The position numbers and the translations under genes are program-made. A stretch of 39,607 nt of DNA from CAZBUK01 sp964495085 (GTDB lineage: Bacteria; Bacteroidota; Ignavibacteria; T3Sed10-11), in assembly GCA_964495085.1 (NCBI GenBank), contig CAZBUK010000030.1:1-39607 (forward strand). Reading direction: 5' to 3'. The notes below the pieces were generated by a model, which worked only from the letters and a program-made list of their open reading frames with translations, was not told the DNA's origin and searched no databases. The stretch's first letter is position 1, and each line of letters opens with the position of its first letter. Of this stretch, positions 1 through 8,232 are shown one piece after another.

Positions 1-1
1 C

Positions 2-2935
2 GAGATCACCCGCTCTTTCCGAAACTCAACCGTCTACCCGCATGCGATCTTCGGCAGAGCGGAGATTGCAGCCGCACGCGGTTCCTACCATGATGCCGTC
101 GAATTGTACCGCGAAGGCCAGCAGTTGGCTGCCCAGCTCCGGAATTTCGACCTCACACGGCGGGCGTTGTTCGAAATCGCATCCTCTTACCGGAAACTCG
201 GGGACTACTCGGGCGCGCTGACATTCTTCGATCTGTATGCCCGAACATATTCTGCGGAATCGACACCTGAGGAACTGATCGCGGTATGGAGCGGCGCCGC
301 GGAATGCGCTGAGCGTGTAAATGATCACCGCGGAGCGCTCGAATGGTGGAAACGTCTCACCGACGCCGGCGACGATTCCCTGCGTAAAAAAGCTCTCGCG
401 AGAGCTGCGCTGAGTGCGGAGGCGTTGGGCGATTTCACCGAAGCCGTTATCCATCTGCGAACGCTGACCGATGCCTACCCCGACAACGACGTTTCGCATG
501 AAGCGCTGTTCCGTCTCGGACGTCTCTACGAAGAGAACCTCGGCGACCATAGAAGAGGACTCGCCGCATACGAGGAACTGGCGTACCGTTTCCCCTCCTC
601 CCGGTTTGCCGACGATGCCTTCTTCGGCAGGATACATCTTAATTTGAAGCTCGGAAACGATGCGCAGGCGCATCACCTCGCCGCCGAGTTTCCGAACAGA
701 TTCCCGGGGAGCGACCTGCTGCCGGCGGCTACGGATCTCAAAGAGAAGATCGAACTTCACCATATGCTGGACCGCGACGGCGGATTTCAGAGCATTACAC
801 TCCTGATGAGCGAAATGATAGGCGGTGCACCTCGAGGAGAACTCGCCTACCGGCTCGGAGAAATATATCTCGATAAACTCAAACAATATCCCGAAGCTGC
901 ACGGCAGTTTGCGGTCGCGTTATCGCTTGATCTTCCCCCCGACAAACAGGGAGAGGCGGTATACCGATACGCGTATTCTCTTTACCGGATGGCTCCGTTA
1001 TCGGAAGCCCTCCGATCCGAAGCGATGTCGCAGCTGAGAAATCTCATCGAACAAAATCCCAGGTCGCCGCATGCCGAAACGATATCCTATTACTATCTCG
1101 ATGTGCTGAGAGACGTTGCCGGACCTGCCGAGTTCATAGCCGCCGCCGAACGGTACTTGCAGACATACCGCCGGCCGGAGTTCGGAGACCGCGTCGCCTT
1201 CTATCTCGCTGAGAAACTCGATTCTATCGGAGATCAGAAGCAGGCGATCGAGCGTTATCGCGATCTGTCGGGAAGGTATCAGAACAGCTCATTCGCCGCA
1301 CACGCGAAACTGAGGCTTGCACGACTTCATTTCGATCTCGGAGATACATCCGCCGCACTTGGCTCGCTCACCGAATATGCGCGCCGACATCCCGACGGAA
1401 CAGAGATTACCGGTGTGCTGTTCTCGCTCGGCGAGACCGCAATCGCACAGTCGTCGTTCTCAGCCGCGTCCGACTATTTCGGCAGGATCGCAGGGAGATT
1501 CCCTTACCATTCACGGATCGGCGAAGCCCGCGTTTCGCTCGCCCTGTCGCTGTACCGCGAGGGGAAGGACGAGGAGGCATTCGGACTTCTCGCCGGATTG
1601 ATCGAAGCCGCCGACCACGATCCCTTCGGTTCAGCGATAGACCCAACACGGCTTCTCTACCCCGCGGCTATGAGCGCGTATCGACTGCGGAAAACTGACA
1701 GAGCAATGGAGCTTTTCTCGCGCTTCATCGCCGTCGGCAGAGACGGTCTGCCGGCGGAGACGGGTAAAGCGGCGCTCATGCTTGGCGAATTATACCGCAA
1801 GCGTGGCGACCATCTTGTTTCGGAACGGTACTACCGGATCGCCGGAGAGACGCTGACCGAGGGACAGACGACCCCCGAGATCGCGGATCTGTTGTTTGCC
1901 AATCGGCGGTATCCGCAGGCTGCACAGCATTACACCCGCCTCGCGTCAAGTACCGCTGCAGAAACAGAGAAAAGGAACTATGAATCGAGAGCGATTGTCT
2001 CTCTCTACCGGGCCGGAAGGACCGACGCAGCACGCCAACGATCGCAGACATACGCCGCGGCATATCCCGGCGACCGGAACGCGGTCATCGAATTCGAACT
2101 CGAAGCGGCGATGCATCTGTTCCGTTCCCGTTCATACGACAATGCCGCGGCTGCGTTCCAGCGGTTTCTCCAACAGCACGGGAACTCGGAAATCGCGCCT
2201 TCCGCACACTTTTATCTCGGCCGAACATGGGAAGCGGTAGGCAGATTGTCCAATGCGCAGCAGAAATACGAGGAGATCCTGAAGCAATATCCCCGAGCCG
2301 GCATTCTTCCTCAGGTACGTCTCGCCTACGGAGGATTATTGTTGCGGCAGCAAAAAGTCGTCGAGGCGATCGATGAGTTCCGGTTCATCATAGAGCATGC
2401 ATCGCACGACGACGAGCTCATGTATTATACCCTGTCGAACATGATCACGGCGTACGAGGAGATCGGTTTCTTCGAGCCGGCTTTGGAACTCACCGAGGAA
2501 TTTATCCGTCGATATCCCCGCGACGATGCCGTCCCCGGAATGCGCGTGAAGATCGGAACGCTGCACCAACGGGCGCGGAATTTCGAGAGATCCGTCGAGG
2601 TATTCCAGGCGCTCATCCTCACCGCCGACCGCGAACTCGAGGCGGAGCTTCGCTACTATACCGGAGATTCGTACCATATGATGGGCAATTACCGCCGGGC
2701 GATATCCGAGTTTTTGACCGTCTCCAGACTCGACCCCCGGACGTCCCAGCTCGACTGGACCGCAACGGCTTTTTACATGGCGGGTCAATCATATGAACAG
2801 CTCGGTCAGTCGGGCGAAGCCATCGCAATGTATCAGCGAATCATCGACGCGCGCGGGATCGATCAAACATATAAAGCGGCGGCACGGAGAGAGATCGAAC
2901 GCGTGAGGAATGTGAACAAAGAGAGTACACAATAG
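2..2935 (+). CDS. Large TPR-repeat protein, 5' end outside the window
   Basis: The reading frame is open from base 2, so the gene starts upstream; the TTG at 104 is internal. About 978 residues are visible. They consist almost entirely of degenerate 34-residue tetratricopeptide helices, with recurring patterns such as A..FF, YPDND...ALFRLGRLYEE, FPSSRFADDAFF and YPGDRNA. TPR arrays of this type bind protein partners, and in envelope-rich bacteria large examples often sit in the periplasm or on the outer membrane. The N-terminus that would show a signal peptide is missing, so location is unknown. The gene ends in TAG, is followed by a hairpin, and the next gene starts 111 bp later. No enzymatic domain is visible. 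Confidence 0.85.
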   Translation, partial: EITRSFRNSTVYPHAIFGRAEIAAARGSYHDAVELYREGQQLAAQLRNFDLTRRALFEIASSYRKLGDYSGALTFFDLYARTYSAESTPEELIAVWSGAAECAERVNDHRGALEWWKRLTDAGDDSLRKKALARAALSAEALGDFTEAVIHLRTLTDAYPDNDVSHEALFRLGRLYEENLGDHRRGLAAYEELAYRFPSSRFADDAFFGRIHLNLKLGNDAQAHHLAAEFPNRFPGSDLLPAATDLKEKIELHHMLDRDGGFQSITLLMSEMIGGAPRGELAYRLGEIYLDKLKQYPEAARQFAVALSLDLPPDKQGEAVYRYAYSLYRMAPLSEALRSEAMSQLRNLIEQNPRSPHAETISYYYLDVLRDVAGPAEFIAAAERYLQTYRRPEFGDRVAFYLAEKLDSIGDQKQAIERYRDLSGRYQNSSFAAHAKLRLARLHFDLGDTSAALGSLTEYARRHPDGTEITGVLFSLGETAIAQSSFSAASDYFGRIAGRFPYHSRIGEARVSLALSLYREGKDEEAFGLLAGLIEAADHDPFGSAIDPTRLLYPAAMSAYRLRKTDRAMELFSRFIAVGRDGLPAETGKAALMLGELYRKRGDHLVSERYYRIAGETLTEGQTTPEIADLLFANRRYPQAAQHYTRLASSTAAETEKRNYESRAIVSLYRAGRTDAARQRSQTYAAAYPGDRNAVIEFELEAAMHLFRSRSYDNAAAAFQRFLQQHGNSEIAPSAHFYLGRTWEAVGRLSNAQQKYEEILKQYPRAGILPQVRLAYGGLLLRQQKVVEAIDEFRFIIEHASHDDELMYYTLSNMITAYEEIGFFEPALELTEEFIRRYPRDDAVPGMRVKIGTLHQRARNFERSVEVFQALILTADRELEAELRYYTGDSYHMMGNYRRAISEFLTVSRLDPRTSQLDWTATAFYMAGQSYEQLGQSGEAIAMYQRIIDARGIDQTYKAAARREIERVRNVNKESTQ

Positions 2936-2936
2936 G

Positions 2937-2994
2937 AACCGGATAGACGCCACGGTTCATGAGCTCTTCGCAGCTCTGCGATCCGGTTTTAATT
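2937..2994 (+). terminator. Possible intrinsic terminator after the TPR gene
   Basis: An outer 8-bp inverted repeat AACCGGAT/ATCCGGTT (2937-2944 and 2981-2988) encloses a small inner hairpin GAGCT/AGCTC and is followed by TTTTAATT. The long interior and short T-run make it only a moderate candidate. Confidence 0.4.
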
Positions 2995-3010
2995 CTCCTG
3001 CATCGATGCT

Positions 3011-3037
3011 TAGTATAAAATCCAATTAGACAAGGGG
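3011..3037 (+). promoter_or_regulatory. Likely -10 region and ribosome binding site of the acidic-protein gene
   Basis: An AT-rich TAGTATAAAAT stretch could act as a -10 element. AAGGGG at 3032-3037 lies 9 nt before the ATG at 3047 and supports that start. No clear -35 is seen. Confidence 0.35.
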
Positions 3038-3046
3038 CAGAATTCA

Positions 3047-5140
3047 ATGTTCAATTACGAGACCGAACATATCATCCGTAAAGTTTCGGATATCGTGCTC
3101 GGCAGCAAGCGCAATGTCACGCTGCGTACGATCCTTTCATCCCCGATACACAATGCGATCAAGGTTTATTACCGCGGTTACGTCTACCTCCAGCAGGACC
3201 GGACGGCCGCCCAGCCGGTGAAAACCAAACCCGCAAATGAGATTGAAACCCTCCGGAAAGAGATCGATCTTCTGCTGCCGAGCCACTTCAATTTCGACAA
3301 AGATACGTTCACCTCGGTCCTCACCGATGCGGTGTTTTTCACGTTCAATTTTCTCTGCAAACCGCGCTGGACGATGCGGGAATTTTTCTTTCAGGATTCT
3401 CAGACCATACCGATCCGCGAACTCAAGCAGGGGTTCATCTTCTTTTCGGCATACGACTATTATCCTGAGATCATGCTCCGGTATATCGAGAAGCACAGGA
3501 TGTTCTCCATTTCCCGCGAACAATTTACCGACCTCACCGCGAAGATCGACAGACTCATATTTTCGGATTCAGGAGCGGAGGATTATGTAAAAATCCTCCA
3601 ACCTCTCTCAAGCTTTATCGAATACGGGCGGACGGACGGCAATGGCGCTATACCCGAACACGCACTCAGTCTCTTCTTCGCCGATAAAGGATTCCACGCG
3701 ATCAGGCAGTATCTGAAAAAGAACCTGAAAGATAAAAAGATCGATAAGATCTCGCCGATCGACTTGGTGACAGTGCTCGCCCAGGCGCCGCCTCCGCTGA
3801 CTCCGGTAGAGGATACCGAAACCGATGCCGGTGAAGCAGAATCCCCCGTCGATACGGAAACCGAAGCATCCCCTGAATCGACCGAAGAAGCCGCAGAAAC
3901 GGAGCCGGCATTCGATGAGCAGACACCGGACGACTTCGTATCGGAGGATGAGACTCTGATTTCTGAGACGGAAACTCCGGATGAGATCGGGCACGATACG
4001 GACGCTCCGGAGAGAGACGGACGACCCACTGAGGCAGCGGAGGAAACTGAATCGCCGATAGAATACGAACCCGAATCGGATTCCGGGAAGTTACACGAAG
4101 AAGAATTCGCATCTGCGGCGGACGATGCAACTGAGGATGAGTCGACGGAAACCATAATTCAGGAAGAGCTCGATCCGACTCCCGATAGGATCTCCGAAGA
4201 AGAGATCGACGAACGTTCGATCATTCCCGATCTCGAAGAGGAATTCGAAACACCGGTATTAACCGATGATGCGGACATGCACGCTCCCTCGGACGAACAA
4301 GACCAATCGATCGATGAAACCGTCGGAGAGGAGTACGGAATCGAGCCCTCCACGGAAGAGATAGAAGATTCCGCTACCGACACGGAATCGGACGAAATTC
4401 TCTCCGAAGAGGAATTTACCGAAGAAGCAGAGGCCGGGGAAGAGATTGCGGCCAAAGAGGAAGTACCGTCCGATGACGAATCCGGGTATATAGACTCGGA
4501 AAGTCAGGACGCGATCGGGGAATACGCTGCCGGGGAGATCGAAGCGGAAGAACCCGTCGATGACGAGGATACTTCTCCGGAATATGATGTCGATCGCCCT
4601 TCCCCATCGGACGACATAGTTACCGACGAGCCGGAGGCAGATGAAGTCGTGCCGCCAGACGAACCCACGGCAGCGGAGGAGGAATCTTCCGAAGAGGAAC
4701 CCATCGCACAGACGGATGCGGAGAAAACCTCGTTCGAAACGGACGAATTATTTATTCCGAAAAAACCGCCGATACCTCAATCTCCGCCGATCGCGGAGGA
4801 ACGGCCGCTTGACGCGCCGGAACTCGATGAGGAGATCACATCCGACAAGGACGCTGGGGAACCGGAGCACAGGGCGCCTTCTTCGTTGCCATACTCATCG
4901 CTGGAAATGCTGATCGACGAGGATGAGCGGAAGAGATTTATCAGAAAACTCTTCAACGGCGATTCGGCTTATTATAATGTGATCATCCATACGCTCGACA
5001 ATATGACGTCATGGAAAGAGGCCTCACTCTATATCGATGAGATATTCCTGATGAACGGCGTCGATCCGTACTCGTCCGATTCGGTCTTCTTCACCGATAA
5101 GGTATACAGCCGGTTTAGCGCGCTCAGGACGAGGAAGTAG
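3047..5140 (+). CDS. Unrecognised protein with a long acidic linker between two folded ends
   Basis: This 697-aa protein has three parts. Residues 1 to about 247 look folded and alpha-helical, with many aromatic residues and motifs such as IHNAIKVYYRGYVYLQQD and FFFQDSQTIPIRELKQGF. Residues about 254-612 are low complexity, dominated by Glu, Asp, Ser, Thr and Pro and almost free of aromatic residues, so disordered and strongly negative. Residues about 613-697 form a second short folded block with WKEASLYIDEIFLMNGVDPYS. There is no signal peptide or membrane segment, so it is probably cytoplasmic. It ends 54 bp before obg and is probably co-transcribed with it. I do not recognise the family. 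The acidic tract could act as a flexible spacer, a decoy for basic partners or an RNA mimic; none of these is shown. Confidence 0.8.
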   Translation: MFNYETEHIIRKVSDIVLGSKRNVTLRTILSSPIHNAIKVYYRGYVYLQQDRTAAQPVKTKPANEIETLRKEIDLLLPSHFNFDKDTFTSVLTDAVFFTFNFLCKPRWTMREFFFQDSQTIPIRELKQGFIFFSAYDYYPEIMLRYIEKHRMFSISREQFTDLTAKIDRLIFSDSGAEDYVKILQPLSSFIEYGRTDGNGAIPEHALSLFFADKGFHAIRQYLKKNLKDKKIDKISPIDLVTVLAQAPPPLTPVEDTETDAGEAESPVDTETEASPESTEEAAETEPAFDEQTPDDFVSEDETLISETETPDEIGHDTDAPERDGRPTEAAEETESPIEYEPESDSGKLHEEEFASAADDATEDESTETIIQEELDPTPDRISEEEIDERSIIPDLEEEFETPVLTDDADMHAPSDEQDQSIDETVGEEYGIEPSTEEIEDSATDTESDEILSEEEFTEEAEAGEEIAAKEEVPSDDESGYIDSESQDAIGEYAAGEIEAEEPVDDEDTSPEYDVDRPSPSDDIVTDEPEADEVVPPDEPTAAEEESSEEEPIAQTDAEKTSFETDELFIPKKPPIPQSPPIAEERPLDAPELDEEITSDKDAGEPEHRAPSSLPYSSLEMLIDEDERKRFIRKLFNGDSAYYNVIIHTLDNMTSWKEASLYIDEIFLMNGVDPYSSDSVFFTDKVYSRFSALRTRK

Positions 5141-5194
5141 CTGACGGATGAGGGGGGATCGGAAGATGGAAAATAATCGGTTCAATCCATACCT

Positions 5195-6199
5195 ATGAAA
5201 TTTATTGATACCGCGGACATAACTGTTGAAGGGGGGCACGGCGGAAGAGGCTGCGTCAGTTTCCGCAGGGAGAAATTCGTCCCCAAAGGGGGACCGAACG
5301 GCGGCAACGGCGGCAACGGCGGAAGCGTTCTCATAAGTGCAGACAAAAATCTCGCCACCCTGCTCGACTACCATTACAAGCGCACTTATAATGCAACCCG
5401 CGGTGATCATGGGAAAGGCTCCAACAAAGAGGGGAAACGCGGCGCCGACATAACGCTGCGTGTCCCGGTGGGAACCGTAGTGAGCGATTCCGGAACCGGC
5501 GAGATTATTGCAGACATGACTGAACATGGAGAGACCATCGTTGCCGCGAAGGGAGGTAAAGGAGGAAGAGGAAATGCAGAGTTTGCAACCAGCACCAATC
5601 GCGCCCCTCGTCGCGCCGAACCCGGATTACCGGGCGAATCCAGGGAGATAGTGCTCGAACTCAAGCTTCTCGCCGATGTCGGACTCGTTGGTCTGCCCAA
5701 TGCGGGGAAATCGACTCTCATCTCGAGGATCTCAGCTGCTAAACCGAAAATCGCAGACTACCCGTTCACCACCCTCGTACCGAATCTCGGCATCGTCAGA
5801 GTTGATAACTTTAAATCATTTACCGTCGCCGATATACCCGGACTTATCGAAGGCGCTCATCGGGGAAAGGGGCTCGGCGTCCGCTTTCTGAAACACATCG
5901 AGCGTACCTCGGTACTGGCTTTCCTGATAGAAGCGACCGATGAGAAACCGAAGTCAACGTATGACCTGTTGTTAAACGAGCTGCGCCGGTATAACCCGGC
6001 CATCCTCGATAAAACGAAGGCGATCGTCTTTACCAAGTCGGACCTTATCGACAAAACGAAAGCGGATAAGCTCAGAAAGCTGCGCTTCGGAAAAGAGGTA
6101 CCGGTACTGATACTCTCTTCCGCGACGGGCGACGGTATCGATGCGTGTACGGAACTCTTCTGGCGGCTTATCGAATCGCAAAAGAGAAACGCGGCATAA
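5195..6199 (+). CDS. obg: Obg/CgtA family GTPase
   Basis: Obg is an essential GTPase that binds the large ribosomal subunit and links ribosome assembly to cell state. The 334-aa product has the glycine-rich Obg fold at residues 1-158 (repeated GGxGG motifs) followed by a G domain. Visible motifs are G1 GLPNAGKST (166-174), G3 DIPG (213-216) with the typical IEGAHRGKGLG, G4 TKSD (280-283) and G5 SSAT (308-311). It stops after the G domain and lacks the optional C-terminal OCT domain, as in many short Obg proteins. G4 has Thr in place of the usual Asn, which is common in this family. The ATG at 5195 begins the expected MKFIDTADI, but no Shine-Dalgarno site is evident, so translation may depend on the upstream gene. 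Confidence 0.97.
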   Translation: MKFIDTADITVEGGHGGRGCVSFRREKFVPKGGPNGGNGGNGGSVLISADKNLATLLDYHYKRTYNATRGDHGKGSNKEGKRGADITLRVPVGTVVSDSGTGEIIADMTEHGETIVAAKGGKGGRGNAEFATSTNRAPRRAEPGLPGESREIVLELKLLADVGLVGLPNAGKSTLISRISAAKPKIADYPFTTLVPNLGIVRVDNFKSFTVADIPGLIEGAHRGKGLGVRFLKHIERTSVLAFLIEATDEKPKSTYDLLLNELRRYNPAILDKTKAIVFTKSDLIDKTKADKLRKLRFGKEVPVLILSSATGDGIDACTELFWRLIESQKRNAA

Positions 6200-6267
6200 C
6201 GCAACCCTACCTTCCCCGTAATTTGTTTTCAAATAATCATTTACCGCATTCTGTGCATACAGGTTTC

Positions 6268-6299
6268 CTTGCCAATCAGAAACTTTTTTTGTACTTTAC
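6268..6299 (+). promoter_or_regulatory. FCB-type promoter candidate for leucine dehydrogenase
   Basis: CTTG at 6268-6271 is followed 20 nt later by TACTTTAC (6292-6299), close to the Bacteroidota consensus TTTG-N19/20-TAnnTTTG. The same CTTG-N20 arrangement is seen before the cold shock region. If used, the leader would be about 170 nt long. Confidence 0.4.
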
Positions 6300-6390
6300 C
6301 ATTTAATAAACAACCCCTGCGGCCTCAGAAACTCACCTGTATGGTCAAAATCCTCTATCGTTACATCGCTGTTGCTATCCCGACGGATAA

Positions 6391-6428
6391 GAATGTATGT
6401 CTGTTCCAAAACATGGAAAACATACTTC
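6391..6428 (+). promoter_or_regulatory. Hairpin in the leader of leucine dehydrogenase
   Basis: GAA-t-GTATGT pairs with ACATAC-TTC, with an inner TTCC/GGAA helix closing a 7-nt loop. No T-run follows, so it is not a terminator. It lies 45 nt before the CGGAG ribosome binding site of the gene at 6473. It may be a leader structure; no ligand or regulator can be named. Confidence 0.4.
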
Positions 6429-6472
6429 CCATACCGCTCCCATATACGTACAACTAGAACGGAGAAAATGTT

Positions 6473-7588
6473 ATGGAGATATTCGAGCTTATCGAAAAAA
6501 CCGATCATGAACAGGTAGTGCTATGCTCCAACAAACTGGTGGGACTAAAAGCCATCATCGCCATTCACGATACATCGCTCGGACCCGCATTGGGCGGAAC
6601 GCGGATGTGGATTTACAAATCGGTCGAAGAAGCGTTGAAAGACGTGCTTCGACTATCACGGGGAATGACGTATAAAGCTTCGGTAGCGGGGCTGAACCTG
6701 GGGGGTGGGAAAGCCGTCATCATAGGCGACCCGAATAAGGATAAATCGGAGGAACTGTTCCGTTATTTCGGCCGCTTCGTGGAAGGACTCGCCGGCAGAT
6801 ACATTACCGCTGAAGATGTCGGCACGGATGTCCTGGATATGGAATACGTGAGGATGGAGACCAAGTACGTTACCGGAATATCGCGGCAGCTCGGAGGGAG
6901 CGGCGATCCTTCGCCGGTAACCGCATACGGCGTCTACGTCGGCATCAAAGCCTGCGCCCAGGTAGTCTATGGGAACGATTCCCTCAAAGGTAAAAAAATC
7001 GCCGTACAGGGGGCGGGACACGTGGCGAGTTATCTCTGCGATCATCTCACGAAAGAAGGGGCCGAGATTTTCATCTCCGATATATACACGGAGAAAGTCA
7101 AGGAGGTCGTTTCCAGAACCGGCGCAAAGGCGGTCGATGCGGAGAAGATCTACGAAGTGGAGGCGGATATCTTCGCCCCCTGCGCACTCGGCGGAATCAT
7201 CAACGACGACACCATACCGAAATTCAGATTCAAGATCATCGCCGGCGGTGCCAACAACCAGCTTCTCGACGAAAACAAGCATGCACATGTGCTCGTCGAC
7301 AAGGGAATCCTCTATGCGCCCGACTATGCCATCAATGCGGGGGGATTGATTAACGTTGCGAACGAATTCGAAGGCTATAACCAGGAGCGGGCGTTGAATC
7401 AGGCCGAGACAATTTACACCCGTATCAAACAGATCATTACCATTGCGAACGAACATAAGATCACAACCCACGAAGCGGCAAGTCGGCTTGCGGAAGATCG
7501 AATCCGCGCCATAAGCCACGTTAAACAGATCTACGCCGGGAAATCCACCTTCACCGGCAGACTGAGCGAGACCGCAACACGCCGGTAA
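6473..7588 (+). CDS. ldh: Leucine (branched-chain amino acid) dehydrogenase
   Basis: A member of the Glu/Leu/Phe/Val dehydrogenase family, 371 aa, the length of leucine and valine dehydrogenases. It reversibly deaminates leucine, valine or isoleucine with NAD+ to the 2-oxo acid and ammonia. The substrate loop GPALGGTRMW is at 37-46, the catalytic lysines are K68 (MTYKAS) and K80 (GGGKAVI), and the NAD-binding motif GAGHVA is at 180-185. The C-terminal ANEFEGYN and related helices are typical. CGGAG lies 8 nt before the ATG at 6473. The gene has its own long leader and a strong hairpin behind it, so it is probably transcribed alone. Phenylalanine dehydrogenase is a less likely alternative. Confidence 0.93.
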   Translation: MEIFELIEKTDHEQVVLCSNKLVGLKAIIAIHDTSLGPALGGTRMWIYKSVEEALKDVLRLSRGMTYKASVAGLNLGGGKAVIIGDPNKDKSEELFRYFGRFVEGLAGRYITAEDVGTDVLDMEYVRMETKYVTGISRQLGGSGDPSPVTAYGVYVGIKACAQVVYGNDSLKGKKIAVQGAGHVASYLCDHLTKEGAEIFISDIYTEKVKEVVSRTGAKAVDAEKIYEVEADIFAPCALGGIINDDTIPKFRFKIIAGGANNQLLDENKHAHVLVDKGILYAPDYAINAGGLINVANEFEGYNQERALNQAETIYTRIKQIITIANEHKITTHEAASRLAEDRIRAISHVKQIYAGKSTFTGRLSETATRR

Positions 7589-7596
7589 TTCATTTC

Positions 7597-7642
7597 ACCG
7601 GAGACGGAACCGGGCGTCCGGATTCCGTCTCCGGTATTTATT
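7597..7642 (+). terminator. Terminator after leucine dehydrogenase
   Basis: A perfect 13-bp inverted repeat (7597-7609 with 7623-7635, ACCGGAGACGGAA/TTCCGTCTCCGGT) closes a 13-nt loop and is followed by ATTTATT. The stem is strong and the T-tract moderate. Confidence 0.75.
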
Positions 7643-7716
7643 AACCCCGCTAACTCAGATGCCGATAAAGCTCACCCGGCAATCACGCGATTCCCCGACT
7701 ACCATCTGACGGACGG

Positions 7717-7734
7717 TTTTTGTATATTCATCAC
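7717..7734 (+). promoter_or_regulatory. Extended -10 element immediately before nusB
   Basis: The sequence TTTTTGTATATTCATCAC contains TATATT at 7723-7728, only 6 nt before the ATG at 7735. Transcription would begin at or next to the start codon, giving a leaderless or nearly leaderless mRNA. No good -35 is visible. Confidence 0.4.
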
Positions 7735-8232
7735 ATGCCATACAAACGACGTATCGTACGCGAAAAAACGCTGCAGGCACTGTACGCCATCGAACTCACC
7801 GAAGACCCGCCCGACCGGGTGATCGAGAACACTCTGCGGGAACTGCGGGACGATGAAGAGGCGTATATCTTCGCGTGCGATCTGTTCTTAAAATGTCTGC
7901 AATCGAAAGCGGAAACCGACGAGATGATCCGCATCCAGGCGGACAACTGGGAATTTGATCGGATCGCTCTGATAGATAAACTCCTTCTCAGGATGACCAT
8001 CTGCGAGCTTCTCTATTTCGACGACATCCCTCCGAAAGTATCGATCAACGAAGCGATAGAAATAGCTAAGCGATTCAGCACCGAAAAAAGCGACAAGTTC
8101 GTCAACGGAATTCTCGATGCGGTACTCGACCGCCTGAAGAAGGAAAACAGACTGCATAAGAGCGGCAGAGGCCTGATCGATATATCGGTACACAATCCCA
8201 AGCCGAAAGAACCCAAGAAAAAAACTCCGTGA
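7735..8232 (+). CDS. nusB: Transcription antitermination / rRNA processing factor NusB
   Basis: NusB binds boxA RNA with NusE (ribosomal protein S10) and supports rRNA transcription. The 165-aa product has the all-helical NusB pattern: RRIVREKTLQALYAIE at the N-terminus, then NWEFDRIALIDKLLLRMTIC and the hallmark INEAIEIAKRFSTEKSDKFVNGILDAV. I chose the ATG at 7735 because MPYKRR... is the normal start; a TTG 15 nt upstream falls next to the -10 element. The C-terminal tail is lysine- and proline-rich. Its stop codon overlaps the GTG start of the following transporter, so the two are translationally coupled. Confidence 0.95.
   Translation: MPYKRRIVREKTLQALYAIELTEDPPDRVIENTLRELRDDEEAYIFACDLFLKCLQSKAETDEMIRIQADNWEFDRIALIDKLLLRMTICELLYFDDIPPKVSINEAIEIAKRFSTEKSDKFVNGILDAVLDRLKKENRLHKSGRGLIDISVHNPKPKEPKKKTP

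Noticed and set aside
3583..4155. Serine-rich open frame on the minus strand
   Set aside because: Arises from the repetitive Glu/Asp codons of the acidic linker read in reverse.
6269..6457. 62-aa plus-strand open frame before leucine dehydrogenase
   Set aside because: Overlaps the promoter and leader hairpin, has no start signal and no protein character.
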